Shown here one piece after another: positions 36,068 through 48,100 of a stretch of DNA of 64,000 nt. The notes beneath the pieces were generated by a model. It was not told the DNA's origin, ran no database searches, and worked only from the letters and a program-made list of their open reading frames with translations. Every line of letters starts with the position of its first letter. The stretch's first letter is position 1. The position numbers were made by a program, and so were the translations under genes. Source of the stretch: Xiphias gladius (Eukaryota > Chordata > Actinopteri > Istiophoriformes > Xiphiidae); assembly GCF_016859285.1 (NCBI RefSeq), contig NC_053402.1, forward strand, positions 1,564,510-1,628,509. Reading direction: 5' to 3'.

Positions 36068-37860
36068 ACGTGCATTTGTGCACACAAGTGTGGCCCTCTT
36101 TGTGCATGGATTTTAGAGCAAAGATTTTTGTATGATTCTGAATTTGTGCCATTACCGATGATCATCAGCAGACTGTCATTGTTTACATGTCATGAGAGTG
36201 ATGGTTACTGATGGTTACACTCAATCTACAGACTATGAAGGGTGTTAAAATTTACTTTATCTGACAAAACATTATACCTATACAATGGTGAAAATATTGG
36301 ACTCAACAGACGTCTTAAAACAGCTTATTTGTTTGTCTGACAGTCCAAAAACCCAAAGGTATTCAGTTTACAATAATATGAAATGAAAAACGCAAACCAT
36401 TTCTATTAATGTCATTAATTCGTTTTTTATGATTGATTATTTGACCGACTTTTTCAGTTGTAAGCAGTACTAGCTTCAGCACAGAAGTAATATGCAGTAA
36501 ATCCGACACACTTCAGTTGTTGTGTAAAGCAAAAAAAAGTAGAGGCAACAGATTTCCTCATGTCAAATTAGTTTTCATTGGATAGTGTTATACTTTACAA
36601 ATGAAGTGTGATTGAGCGCCGACAACAATGACCAAACCTCACAGTCCTTCTGTTCTCTGTCAGTGTTGTGAGTGTAGGTTGCCTTTCTTTTAGTTTTTTT
36701 ATGTAATATACTTCATAGATTCACAGCATATAGAGGTGGTGTAAAGACAAAAAGCCCTACAATATGCACATTCATATATTAAATTCACTTGCTATCGTGA
36801 TAGATAAAGAAAGAATTAAGCATCTAAAACCATCCTGTGGGTCCAATGGAGATTGGTTGTACTGTCATCACATCTAGCAAACTGGCCACAGTGGAAGACT
36901 TGAATAAATAAGTAACAGTATAAGCAATCAGTGTGAAAGTCGACTCACGGTAGCTAGATCATATCCAGATTCATTGTCAGCTATTCCCAGGATACTGGAC
37001 TGTCTCTAGGTCTAGCTCGTCTAACTTAAACTAGTGTCTTTTTTGGCATTATTACCTGCTGGCTCTCTAACAACGACAACTGATGACAACGAGTGAGTTA
37101 TTTCAACTATTAGCCAAAAGCTACTACAGCTGTCTCCAGATATGTGCAAGTAAACGTGTTTAAACACTGATAATAGTGCTGATCACCTGACTACAGGTGT
37201 TTAGTACACGTGAGTACAAATGTTTTTTACGGAGAATCGTCAAAGTGAACTGACTCGAATCCTCATTTTCACGGACCAAATCAGTAGTTCCTCAGTGAAG
37301 CCCCTTACAGTTGTCGGCTCAGCTGGGACTCACAGTACGTTACCTCTCCCTTGTTAAAAGACTCGTTAAAAGAACACAAGAGCCACAGAAACAGTCCTGA
37401 TGATAAAAACGTATGGAACATATATTGGGAAGCAGCTCCTGGAAGTTTTCTCCTAGGTACTAGACCTCATAGGGTGTCTGCCTTCCAACAGTATCCCTTT
37501 TATTTTAATGGTGCTGGAGCAGTCAGTCTATCACAGCGTCAATTTAACTGTCGGACATCATGAAGCAATCAAACAACAACAACATGTTGAGACAAAAACG
37601 ACCTATTAGGCGTGGAATAGTTGATGCCGATGATACGTAGCAACTTACAAGCTAAGAATATATAAAGGTGCAGGGCTTGACCAGTTAAAGCCAAAAACAG
37701 ACATCAATTAGAATGATACCGAAGTGGAAGAGATGTCACTCCCTACATCTCAGAACAGCGTTCTGTCCCATGAAGGATCTGATGTTGCCTGTTTGCGTTC
37801 ATCTTGTCGTTTACTGCCCTTCTGCCTCCTGCAGTAGGCTATTGTCTCTGGAAGCTAGGT
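35669..37860 (+). other. mpp2 3' UTR and following non-coding stretch
   Basis: The mpp2 stop codon is at 35666-35668 and no other gene follows for over 2 kb. AATAAA occurs at 36903-36908 and again at 40446-40451; which one ends the mRNA cannot be decided from sequence. The stretch includes the long TG array listed separately. Confidence 0.45.
35995..36066. repeat. (TG)n microsatellite, probably in the mpp2 3' UTR
   Basis: A perfect TG run of about 36 units about 330 bases after the mpp2 stop codon, the longest dinucleotide array in the window. Confidence 0.97.
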
Positions 37861-38040
37861 TGACTACAGGCCGATGCCTCCGTCGCCTGTCGTCATTTTC
37901 GTGGGCGGGGCCGTGTCCTGTTGACAAAGGCCGGGGCTTGTCGAGCGGAGGGGGGAGCAGCGTTTTTCGGACGTTTGCGCATGCGCATTGTAGGTACTCC
38001 TGGGGTCTTTGACGGGTGACTGGCCATAGCTAGCTACAGA
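37860..38040 (+). promoter_or_regulatory. CpG-rich promoter-like patch (candidate retsat promoter)
   Basis: The patch is strongly CpG-enriched against AT-rich surroundings. It contains a GC box GGGCGGGG at 37903-37910 and the palindrome GCGCATGCGC at 37977-37986, the canonical NRF-1 motif. The nearest + strand start codon is retsat at 42146. No coding exon lies in the patch. Motifs are seen; promoter function, direction and target gene are inferred. Confidence 0.4.
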
Positions 38041-41000
38041 CGAGTCTGCTCGGTGCGAGCTGCCCTTGACTCCGCTTCCACCAGCTTCTGAGATCAGTTA
38101 TGATATTACACGCATTATTATACACATGCGCAGATGCGTGTGGAAGACTGTACATGCGCATTTGAAAATAACTTCAGCATAATACCCGAGCCCTTTAATA
38201 ATTCTGTTCTGCTTTTTAGTCATCATATTCATATTTCTGTTCATCAAGGTGTAGGGTTCTCTGTGCAGGATCTGCAGGAAGTTTGAGAAGTTTGAGACAG
38301 AGAAATACAGGATTCGGCTTTGTCACTGAAGTGTGTCATTGTCAGTTAATGGTAAATATTTTGGCGATTACCATAGACGGGATTTTTTTTTATATTAAGA
38401 TATTTTTCCTCTATACTGCACATCTGATATGTTTACTGTCAGTTCAGGGGGGGGTTCTCCTCCTTCTTTTCTGTGGTTGGTTCCTCAGCTCTGCTTGCCT
38501 CTGTGAAAGTCACCGCAGGCCACTGATATAAACACAAAATCAGTAAGATATATTCGATCAGTATAAAGATCAGTTCCCAGTCAGATACTGATCATGAGCA
38601 CAGCAAGTGTTACCCAAGGTCGGAGAACCCCCAGTACGGCTTAACCAGGAACCAGTGCATGGTTTGAAACCCCTCGATGTACAAACACAGATATACATAC
38701 ACATGAAAACATTGCACAAAGGCTCGACTTTATTACAACATTGTATTTCATAAAAATGGGTGAATGCGGTCAATGTGCACTTTTTATTTTGTAGTATATA
38801 TAATTCAAAATAAAACGTCTTTGTTGTGTTTATTAACTCAGTTGTAGATAGCAGCTAGATACACCACGATATAATAGATACTGATACAGTAGGTATGAGG
38901 TTTTTGCCTAGTATTTATAGTATGTGACACTTTAGTGATAACTTTCAGAATGTCAGTAAAGACTTGTGTCCAGTGGCCTCTGAGTGAACGACAACTGAGG
39001 CACTTCAAAACAAATTTTGAAGAAAATTCAAATTTTAGCAGATTTGTGTCATCTTTTTTTGTCTTTTGCTTCTCTAATGTTGTGTCGTGCACTCTCAGGC
39101 CACCCTACATGTAACACTGTCCATGGTGCCAACCGCAGAAAGCTCCTCGAGCAGCTTGTGTGCACTCGGATCTTCTATTGTGGCAGCTACTGAATACTTG
39201 AGATGTACAATGAATTGTTGAGCGATAAATGGCAAAAATTGGTGTTTATCAAACACATGTACTGAAAAACATAACCGACACTCAGACCAGTTGTTTCCAG
39301 CCCGATATGAGGAGACACTTTAGTGACTCAGTCTGTGCTGTAGTTTTTAAAAGTGGCTTAAGCAGATTTTTGTCTGGCAGCTATGTTTGAATCTCGCGAC
39401 TCTTGGGTGTTGGGATACACCAATTTGTTTCACTCTCAAGGAAATTCCAAAACCCCACTCTGTCCGTTTTCTTTGAAATCTCGTGAATGCAATAAAACCA
39501 TTTTTGTCACTGGATGTTTCACATAAATGAGATACATTTAAGTACAACCACAACTCTGACGTAATTTGGCTTGGTTTTTATTCAGTCCCTAAAAAGCATG
39601 GCTCACTGACAAATATCTGTTACATCTGAAAAAATGAAATAGGAAGAGGCATGAAGTATATATAGCTTTACTCGACATATGTTTACTGTACATGGACTTG
39701 ATATGTATTATTTGAAAGGTTTCATTCAACAACAACAAAGCTGTGTACTCCAGCGATTCAGTGTTGTGCTTTCATAATGTTTGAGGACGTTCAACGGACA
39801 CATTAAGAGAAGAATGGTCCTGACTTTTAGTAGCTAGTATGGGTCAAGCACCAAAAACCCTGGATCCTATATGTCCCCTAATGCACCTCAGTAGCATCTC
39901 TCCATTTAAACACTCTCACCCCCCTAGTTTGTAATGCTGTCCCTAAATTTGGTCTCCCAGCCCAAGCCAATGACATCATCTGGGATATTTTTTCTCTCTG
40001 AGCAACGGATGCATCGTACGACTGTTTTCACAGGCCGGGTAAACTGATCTTGATGTGTAAAATCAGTGGAGTGCCCCTTTAAAATTACGAACCTGCATTC
40101 CAGTCCCACTGTAAATGTAGTTGTCAGCGGTTTCGGATTCAGTCTCATTTTGGAATGAAACACAGTGATCAACAATAAAAAATGTCGCTGTGTGACTCTT
40201 TTCAGATTGCTGTTATGTACATGGACGAGTATAGTTTTTAACATCATGGCCAATCAGAAGGACAGACAGACGTCACATGTACTCTAGACACAGTATTAGC
40301 AGCCTCTCCTCAAAGCAAAAGGACAAAATCTCTGCAGAGACACATCCATCGAAAAGTGGACAGCCAATCAAGCTTGAACCTTGTCATTTTGATGTAGAAC
40401 TGATGATTGTAGAATCAGGTATTGTTGATGCTTCTGTCTATACTGAATAAATTATTGTTTTGATTGAAATAATCAGTTTTTTTTGGTGTTTTTTTTTTTT
40501 GGAACGTGATTACAATTTTCATTAGGAATTCACAATATAGCAACACATTGTTATACATGTTAACAGCTGAACAGGTTTTCTTTGGACTCAGTTGGGACCT
40601 ACTCTCTTACTCTTATTTCTGTTTTATTACTTGTTTAATCTAGCTCCATGGTTAAAATATTCATTATACATATATTCAAGCTGTAATCCCTTTAGTTTGG
40701 TAATTTGAAGTCCACACATTTGCAGGAAGGAGCGTCCCCCTTGGACTACCCTCTGGGGGAAAAAAAGACCAGCTCTCTTTTCCCCCTCCCTCTGCAGCTT
40801 GAAGCCGAGCTCAGACTCCAGCAGTTCTAAAATCCTAACCGATTTTGAAATTTGGTTGAATCCCACAGGATCAGGAGAAACTTCACAGATGTTCTCCTCT
40901 CTAATCTCAAACACCACCCCGCTACGAGCCTTGACAATAATGACGCATCACACGCTACAGGATATTAAGGTTATCTTGCCAGAGGAACAGCTCTTGATTT

Positions 41001-42145
41001 GTCTAATAAATTGTATGAGTTTCATTCAGATTGTACATTGCTCGCCCTTTCAAACTGTGATCAAACGTCTCTGTGTACATGCATTAGGTCTGTGGACAAT
41101 TCGCTTGTAATGCTGTAAATATTACGTTTAATGTTTTAAGGTGTTAAACATTTTCAGCTGCCCGGATATGTGGTTCGGAGATGCAGAAAATTTAACTTGA
41201 ATTTAGTATTTGTAAGCAAAATACAAACATATATATACAGTATATGTACTTTGTTTAAGTTCTTTGGGGAACCATATACGGTGCCTCATCACTCTGAAGA
41301 ACCACTTTTGGTTTCAGTTAGCACCTTTATTTTTCCATGCTTGTAGACTATGCCTTGTTATTGTATAATTTGAATCATTTGACTTCCAACTGTGACATAC
41401 AGAAAATCTTTTGAATCTTGATCAGTTTTACAGCCTTTTCAAAAACAAATGAGTTTTTCTCGAGTTTCTCTCTGAAACATTCACCCTCACGGCCTCTGGG
41501 ACTCTGAACTGAAATAGTCACGAACCTTTACTAACACGTACACGCACCTCAGCCCAGTTACTCAGAAAGCGAAATGTTCCCCAAGTGTCCGGTTCACAGC
41601 ATCTCAGTTCCGAAAAGCATCTTTGTTCATCGTCATGCAGTGGAACTACGAGGATTTCAGCCATACAGTATGATTTTTGTAAACACTCTCATCCTAAGGC
41701 AGTTCACTAATGAGCAACACATTGGTGTTAGAAAAACGGAGTCTGATGAAACGATAAACAACCAGCTTACTATTCTCAGCCATTGTCTGTCAGTCTCATG
41801 ACCTTGGTGTGGAGAATGTGTTATCTGCTCAGCTCTTTGTGGAGTCAGAGTTTCCAAAATGTCATGTGTTGTGCTCCTTTTTTATTTTGCTCTTCTTAAG
41901 CCTAATAACCGTCTATCCTCCTTTTCCTTCACTCCACCCCTCACACGAACCTGCTCCTTCTCTGCAGTTCAGTGCTCTTTTTGCAGGAGGATAGCTTTCT
42001 TATTTCTCATCTGACGCACTTCTTACCTCTCCTTCTGGACTTGCACTTCTCCTGTCCTCTCTACTGTTTCTTCCTCTCCTCTCCACCCTGCTCTTGCTAA
42101 TAGCCACCTCCGTGCTGTAAAGTGGGAACAAAGCGCTCTTCTGCT
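38041..42145. other. Region upstream of the retsat start codon
   Basis: No gene is recognised. Most is AT-rich with short frames. The last 270 bases (41870-42120) are strongly pyrimidine-rich and include acceptor-like TTCTCTGCAG (ending 41968) and CTTTTTGCAG (ending 41986), either of which could start the retsat exon that carries the ATG. Confidence 0.5.
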
Positions 42146-45100
42146 ATGTGGTGGTGGCTTCTGGGTGCATTGAGCTGCGTGCTGCTGGCGGTGGTCGGCA
42201 TCTTCTTCCTGACCGGGAAGCGCTACAAGGTGTTCAGCGAGGAGTTCTTGAGGCCACCAGGACCCTTGGTCACCGACAGCAAACAGAGGGACGAAAGGCT
42301 GAAGAGAGGTAAGAAAAAAAAAAGATGAAAAATGTCATAGTGTATCTGATGCAAACGGCCTTGAATCTGGTTTATCTTGTTTTTTTTTCCAACTCAAAAT
42401 CCTTTATTTCTCACTCGGGGGGCAATTTAAGCAAGTTGGCAAGCAAAACTAAAACTAAAGACTTCATTTACACACAAAAAACATCTATAAGTACAAACAT
42501 TAGAATATAGTTATAAATATTCAAAAGAGAAATAGTGTTTATAACAGTGGTCTGTCCATAGCTGGCCAGCCGTGTCCAACACCACAAAGGGATATATTAT
42601 GTTAACAAGCAGAGGTCAACATTGGCTGTTCACAAGTCTACTGGCTTCTAGAGGAAAACCAAACTTCCCTCTGTTTGCTCTTACATGTAGGCGGTCTAAA
42701 ATGTATTCCTGATGGCGGCAGCTTGAAGTATTCATTGTGGGGTCCCTGATTTTCTTCAATGTCTTTTTGAGGATTTGCCCAGTATTAAGCAAGCCCTCGG
42801 GATCTCTGCGTTTTGTGAATAATTTTGGAGCGGCGGTCAGCAGCATCCTGCCACCAGCTCTTGTCCTTATGACAAAGGGAGGCAAACCAGCAGACAACTG
42901 AACAGGTTGAAATACTTCCGTTGAAGGAGTCAAACCACAGTATTCTCTGATCTACTCCAGTTTACGGAGGCAGTACAGCCGCCACTGAGCTTTTCTCACA
43001 GTCACATCTGTGTTTTCACAAAATCTCTTATCTGTCATCAAACACAGTTCCCAAGCATCTGTAGGTCTGGACAATGTCAACACTTACGCCATGAGTGATG
43101 TTGGAATACTGTCTGTGTTTCAGTGACTTTGTCGTTTCTTTAGTTTTGGATAGATTCAATCTAGAAAAGATCCACCTACTTACCACTACTTACGACTACT
43201 CTCTGAGTTCTGCTAGCGACCGATAATAACTGACAATCCATCTGATGAGTTGATGATTGAAATGGAAGTAGGATATAAGCTTTTTCACTAATACATGAGA
43301 TTACATGGTGCTGAAACCTGACAAAGTCAACAAAAGGTGGTCTTCCATAAGGGATTCTTCTTTCAAAGGGTTTCTGTGGTTCAAAATGAATAACTTTGCC
43401 CTGCCAGCACTTCTCCCAGGCTTATACGTGAACTACAGTGGGTCCTGACCTGGTCCAGTTACAGCCACAGTTTCTGAATTTAACAGTTTTACTAGTGATG
43501 TTAATGCTATAGGCTGCAAGTCATTGAGAAGTTTAGGTCTTCAGAATTGGAATGATGGGAATTCTTCCAGAGATGATTGGCAGATATGTATGTGAATCTG
43601 TCTACCAGAGAGTTTATATACATATATATATATACACGTATATATATATCTATCTATATATATATAGTGACATTATTAATTGTGTCACATACAAGAGCAT
43701 GGCCAACACAGACTTATAAGACAACAAAAAATACAGCTGAAGTGGTGAAACACTCATTACATTGCAAACAAAGAATTTTGTCCTCCTTTAAATAAATTCC
43801 GCTTTGCACCCGATTTTACACTGTAGTTGTTTTTCATCAAACAATATACTGGTAATCAACACATCAGTCTGCTTCGGACGTCAGGAACAATTTGCATTGG
43901 ACAGCATGTATATTATTCTGTCACCATATCATAAACAGTGAATAAATCATCCAAAATAAAGATTTCAGCTCACTAATTCAGGGATGCTCATGCTAAACGT
44001 CCCTGTAAGGCGTTTTCTCGTGAGCTGCTGTTGAACAAGTTGAATCATGTCGCATTTCCGTCTGAGGTTTGGAGGGTCCTCTCCTATCCCTATCGCCACT
44101 ATCGGACAGTAACCGTAGATATAGTATATGACATAACTGTAAATACAGTACACTATTGGTGGCTATATGCTCTCGCTGTTCTGAAGCCATTTTGCTCATC
44201 TACCATCAAACCTATTCTTTCAACATAATCAATTCTGTGATATAGGAATGATTAATACAATTTCTACACTATAATATAATACTATAATCTTACAATAATT
44301 AGATGTAGTTCGACAACCATTACATACTATATACAGGTGTACTGTAATCACTAAAATTATTGGGCTGGTTAAAAATCTAAAACGCTATAGAAGTTTCACT
44401 ACATTGAAGCGTTTCAGTCCCAGGCCAAAAGCTGTCCAAAAACATTTTTTTCCTTCGTCCGTTTATCTGCCTCTCAAGGTCTCTTCCTAGCTCTTCATTG
44501 GTGTATATTACGCATTTTCTTTTACTGAGTATGGCATTTTGAAAATGAAGAAACATTTGATGTGAAACGTTTCAGTTAAGATTTGTAATTTTATACATGT
44601 AAAACATTGTAATTGGTAATTGTGCCTCTGTACACCACCAACAAGGGATTTGAAATGAGGCCATCAAGGTGTGATTGAAGTGCAGACTCTCAGCTTTAAT
44701 TCAAGCCTCAAAACCCTCCACCAGACTGATTTTAAAATACGGTGGGTATCTCCTTGCAGGTTTTTCTGCAGCTCGTGTTCCCGCTGCTCTGGATGCGGTG
44801 GTGATTGGCAGTGGTGTGGGAGGTTTGACAGCAGCCGCACTTTTGTCCAAAGCCGGGAAGAGAGTTGTGGTCCTGGAGCAACATGATCAGGCTGGAGGCT
44901 GCACACACACCTTCCAGAATAAGGGATTTGAGTTCGATGTGGGTAAGGTGCCCAAGTATATCAACAAACACACACCTGCACACGTCCCTGCAGGTGCAGT
45001 GTACCTTTTCTTCCAACTAGCAAAAGAACCTTTTAATGTGTTGAAACAAAGATTTATAATTGGAATATTAAGCCTAAAAGCTGAGTTATCTTACATTGTA

Positions 45101-48100
45101 CAGGCTCTATCCTTGATCATACTGTCAGCATGTTTTACATTTGTTTCCTATTCAAAAAGAAAAGGATACAGCTAGCTATCCCATACTGAACAACCTACAC
45201 ACACAACACGCTGGATGGTAATAAGATGAGTTCAGTCCTTCTAATAAATCTGCATCAGTGCATTTAGTCTCATTTCTCACAGCACCGTGAGGAAAACGGA
45301 GAAAACCCAAACAAGTGTGGTGAGTTCTATCCCAGCACGAGGAACCAGAACTGGGATGACTGCCTTGGAATACAAACATCAGGCAACAAATACAGCATGT
45401 TCTGCCAACGTTATGGCTGTCAAACAGAGCTGAACTGTAACACATCTCACAGAAAAAACTGTGTCTGTTCACCAGCTGCAGGAGTTGACTGGGTGTGATA
45501 TGTATGCAATTCCGTGATCTCAGTTATTTGTACTTTCCTTATTGGGAATAATCACTTGTTTTTCGCTGGACACAAAACGCCAAGGCAATGCCATGGGAAA
45601 AAAAAGATATAATACATTTTTCTGTGCACAGTAATTGATTAATATTGCTTTTCAATTTAGAATTTAAGAGCATGTGCTAATTACTGACTGCATTGGCCTG
45701 AATATAAGACGGTATCAAATGCAATAACATACAGGTATTAAGACGAAAGATTGAATCAAGTCTTTCTAGGCCCCTCAATACCCAAACACAGCTACTACAG
45801 CTACTTTAAAATCAGCGCAGTGCAAAATAAACAATGAAGGTTGTTTCCATGCCGTGTTCCAGAACTAAACCAAAGCTCTCTTCAGGAATGAGGCTGGGAT
45901 TACTACAGCATGCAAGGCCAAGCACTAAGTTACATCTTACGATTATTTCCCTGCAAAACTGTCATATTATACAGGGAAGGGGAAACTGATACGATGTGAT
46001 TACATGTACACTAGAGTATTGATTTGGCTTCACTTTTGAATACTTGGGGCTTTTCTCCACAACTGACTGAAGACTATGTAAGGATCCTACCAATTCTTCA
46101 TAAATGTAGTCTTGAGAATAATTCCTGGTGAAACACACTTTGGGACCAAGTTGTTATAGGTTTTATACTTTGAGGCATTAAATAAATGAGTTGGGCTTAA
46201 CCTCCCACTGCCACCACCAGGTATCCATTACTTGGGTCAGCTCCACGAGAACAGCATGCTCAGGGTTGCTCTGGATCAGATTACAGAGGGACAGCTGCGG
46301 TTCACACGGCTGGAGCAGCACTTTGACACGCTGGTCCTGGGTCAGCCTGACCAGCGCAGGTAGGGCACGTCACAGTTTCATTCTTTCTTTCTGTTAACTT
46401 TATTTGCACCCTCTTTCTTCTGCAAGGGGTTTCTTTATGTTCTCTGCACAGCATTGTGAACTTACCAGGAGTAACCAACCATCGGAAATGAACAACAAAA
46501 CTTAACAATGAACTATGTGTGTTTTCCTAACACTTTCCAAGGCTTCTAAGTTATCCATATTTTAATCAATAATACGTGTGTATTTCTTTCACACTTAGAG
46601 AGTACCTGTCCTACCTTACTTCTCTGTCATTTGCAGGGAGTACCATATCCATGCAGGGAAGACTGAGATGGCAGCTAGCCTAAAGAAGCAGTTTCCAGGA
46701 GAGGAGGAGGCCATTGATGAGTTCATGAGATTGATGAAGGTAGAGATGGAGGGGGGTAATTCTAATCACAAATAGAATGATGGGTGAGAGGAGGAAGAAG
46801 AGATGAGAGGAGACAGTGAGAGTTTAATAAATGAACAAGGTTGGAAAGTTAAATCACTGACTAAACGTGTGGAGTGCCACAAGGCTCAATAGTGTTTCTC
46901 TTCATTGATCTGTCTCTTGTCTGCTGGTGAGGAGGTGTGTGATTCATGAACACCGAGTACAGTGGCAAAGAGCCATGCGTGTTCATGTGACCTTGGGGGC
47001 TCGGTCGGCATTGTCTTTACATTCAAAACAATGGCGGCAGAGGCAGCAACTGCTCTCAAAATGCATTTTTTCATATAAAAGGTGCTTCATAAGTAATGTG
47101 TCTACTTTCTGATGAATAAATAAGCTTGTATGTCCTCCTTTTGCAGCTAGCCTCACGGCGGACGCCACTTATCGCCGTCTTGAAGATCATACCGTACGGG
47201 GTGGTTAACTTCCTGGTTCGTACTGGCCTGTTAAATCTCATATCTTCAGTGTTCCGCCTGGCAACAACCAACCATACAGAAATAATGTCCCGCCTCACAC
47301 AGAACAAGGACCTGCAGGCACTGTCAGCCTACCTGTTCTATGGTGCTGGACACATACATACACACACATTCAATCATACAGATCGCATACCCAGTGTAAG
47401 CTTTCTGCAATGCTCTGTTTTATCGGATTTTCTTTTAGGTGTCCCTCCTAAAGAGTCCAGCTTTCTTATCAACGCTCTCCTTCTTCACCACTACAAACGT
47501 GGTGCGTACTACCCACGAGGGGGCGCCAGTGAGTTTGCCTTTCACATCATCCCCGTCATTCAGCAGGCAGGCGGTACCGTGCTGGTCAGGGCTCCTGTAC
47601 AACGCATCCTGCTCAACCAGCAGGGGAAGGCCTATGGTGAGAAACGGGGGGGGCAGATTCTGTGACGCATTGGCCTTTTCCATGCAAGTGGGCACAGCCC
47701 GTTCTGTTCATGGTGGTCTATAGTCAGACACTCCTTCCATGACAACCCCCCACCCCCTGCCTTTCAAACAAAGCTCTTTCTTAAGTCTTTTGAGGCAAGC
47801 CCCAAGTCAAGTCAGAAGCCTACATAAGCCAGTTGCAAGTCAGTTGCATGTCTTTCAGGTCTCTAAAAACTGACTAATGTAATTTTAGAAATCATAACAT
47901 TTTCCTCTCAAGCCTGTGATTTCTGTGTCCCAACACTTGTTGTCAGGTCTAGCAGAATCAGTTGCCACTAAGCCATCTTGCGTTGCCAGTACCTAAAAGG
48001 CAACAACGTTACACTGAATGCCTTTTGTTGCCAAACAGACGAGAAAAAACAAGAAAGGATGCAAACCTACCTGAACCTCAGCGAGCTTGACTCGTTTCCT

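Noticed and set aside
44675-45175. 166-codon frame considered as an alternative RetSat N-terminus
   Set aside because: The part before 44760 is repeat-derived and the part after 44942 reads into intron. The membrane-anchor exon at 42146 joins 44760 in phase and matches RetSat.
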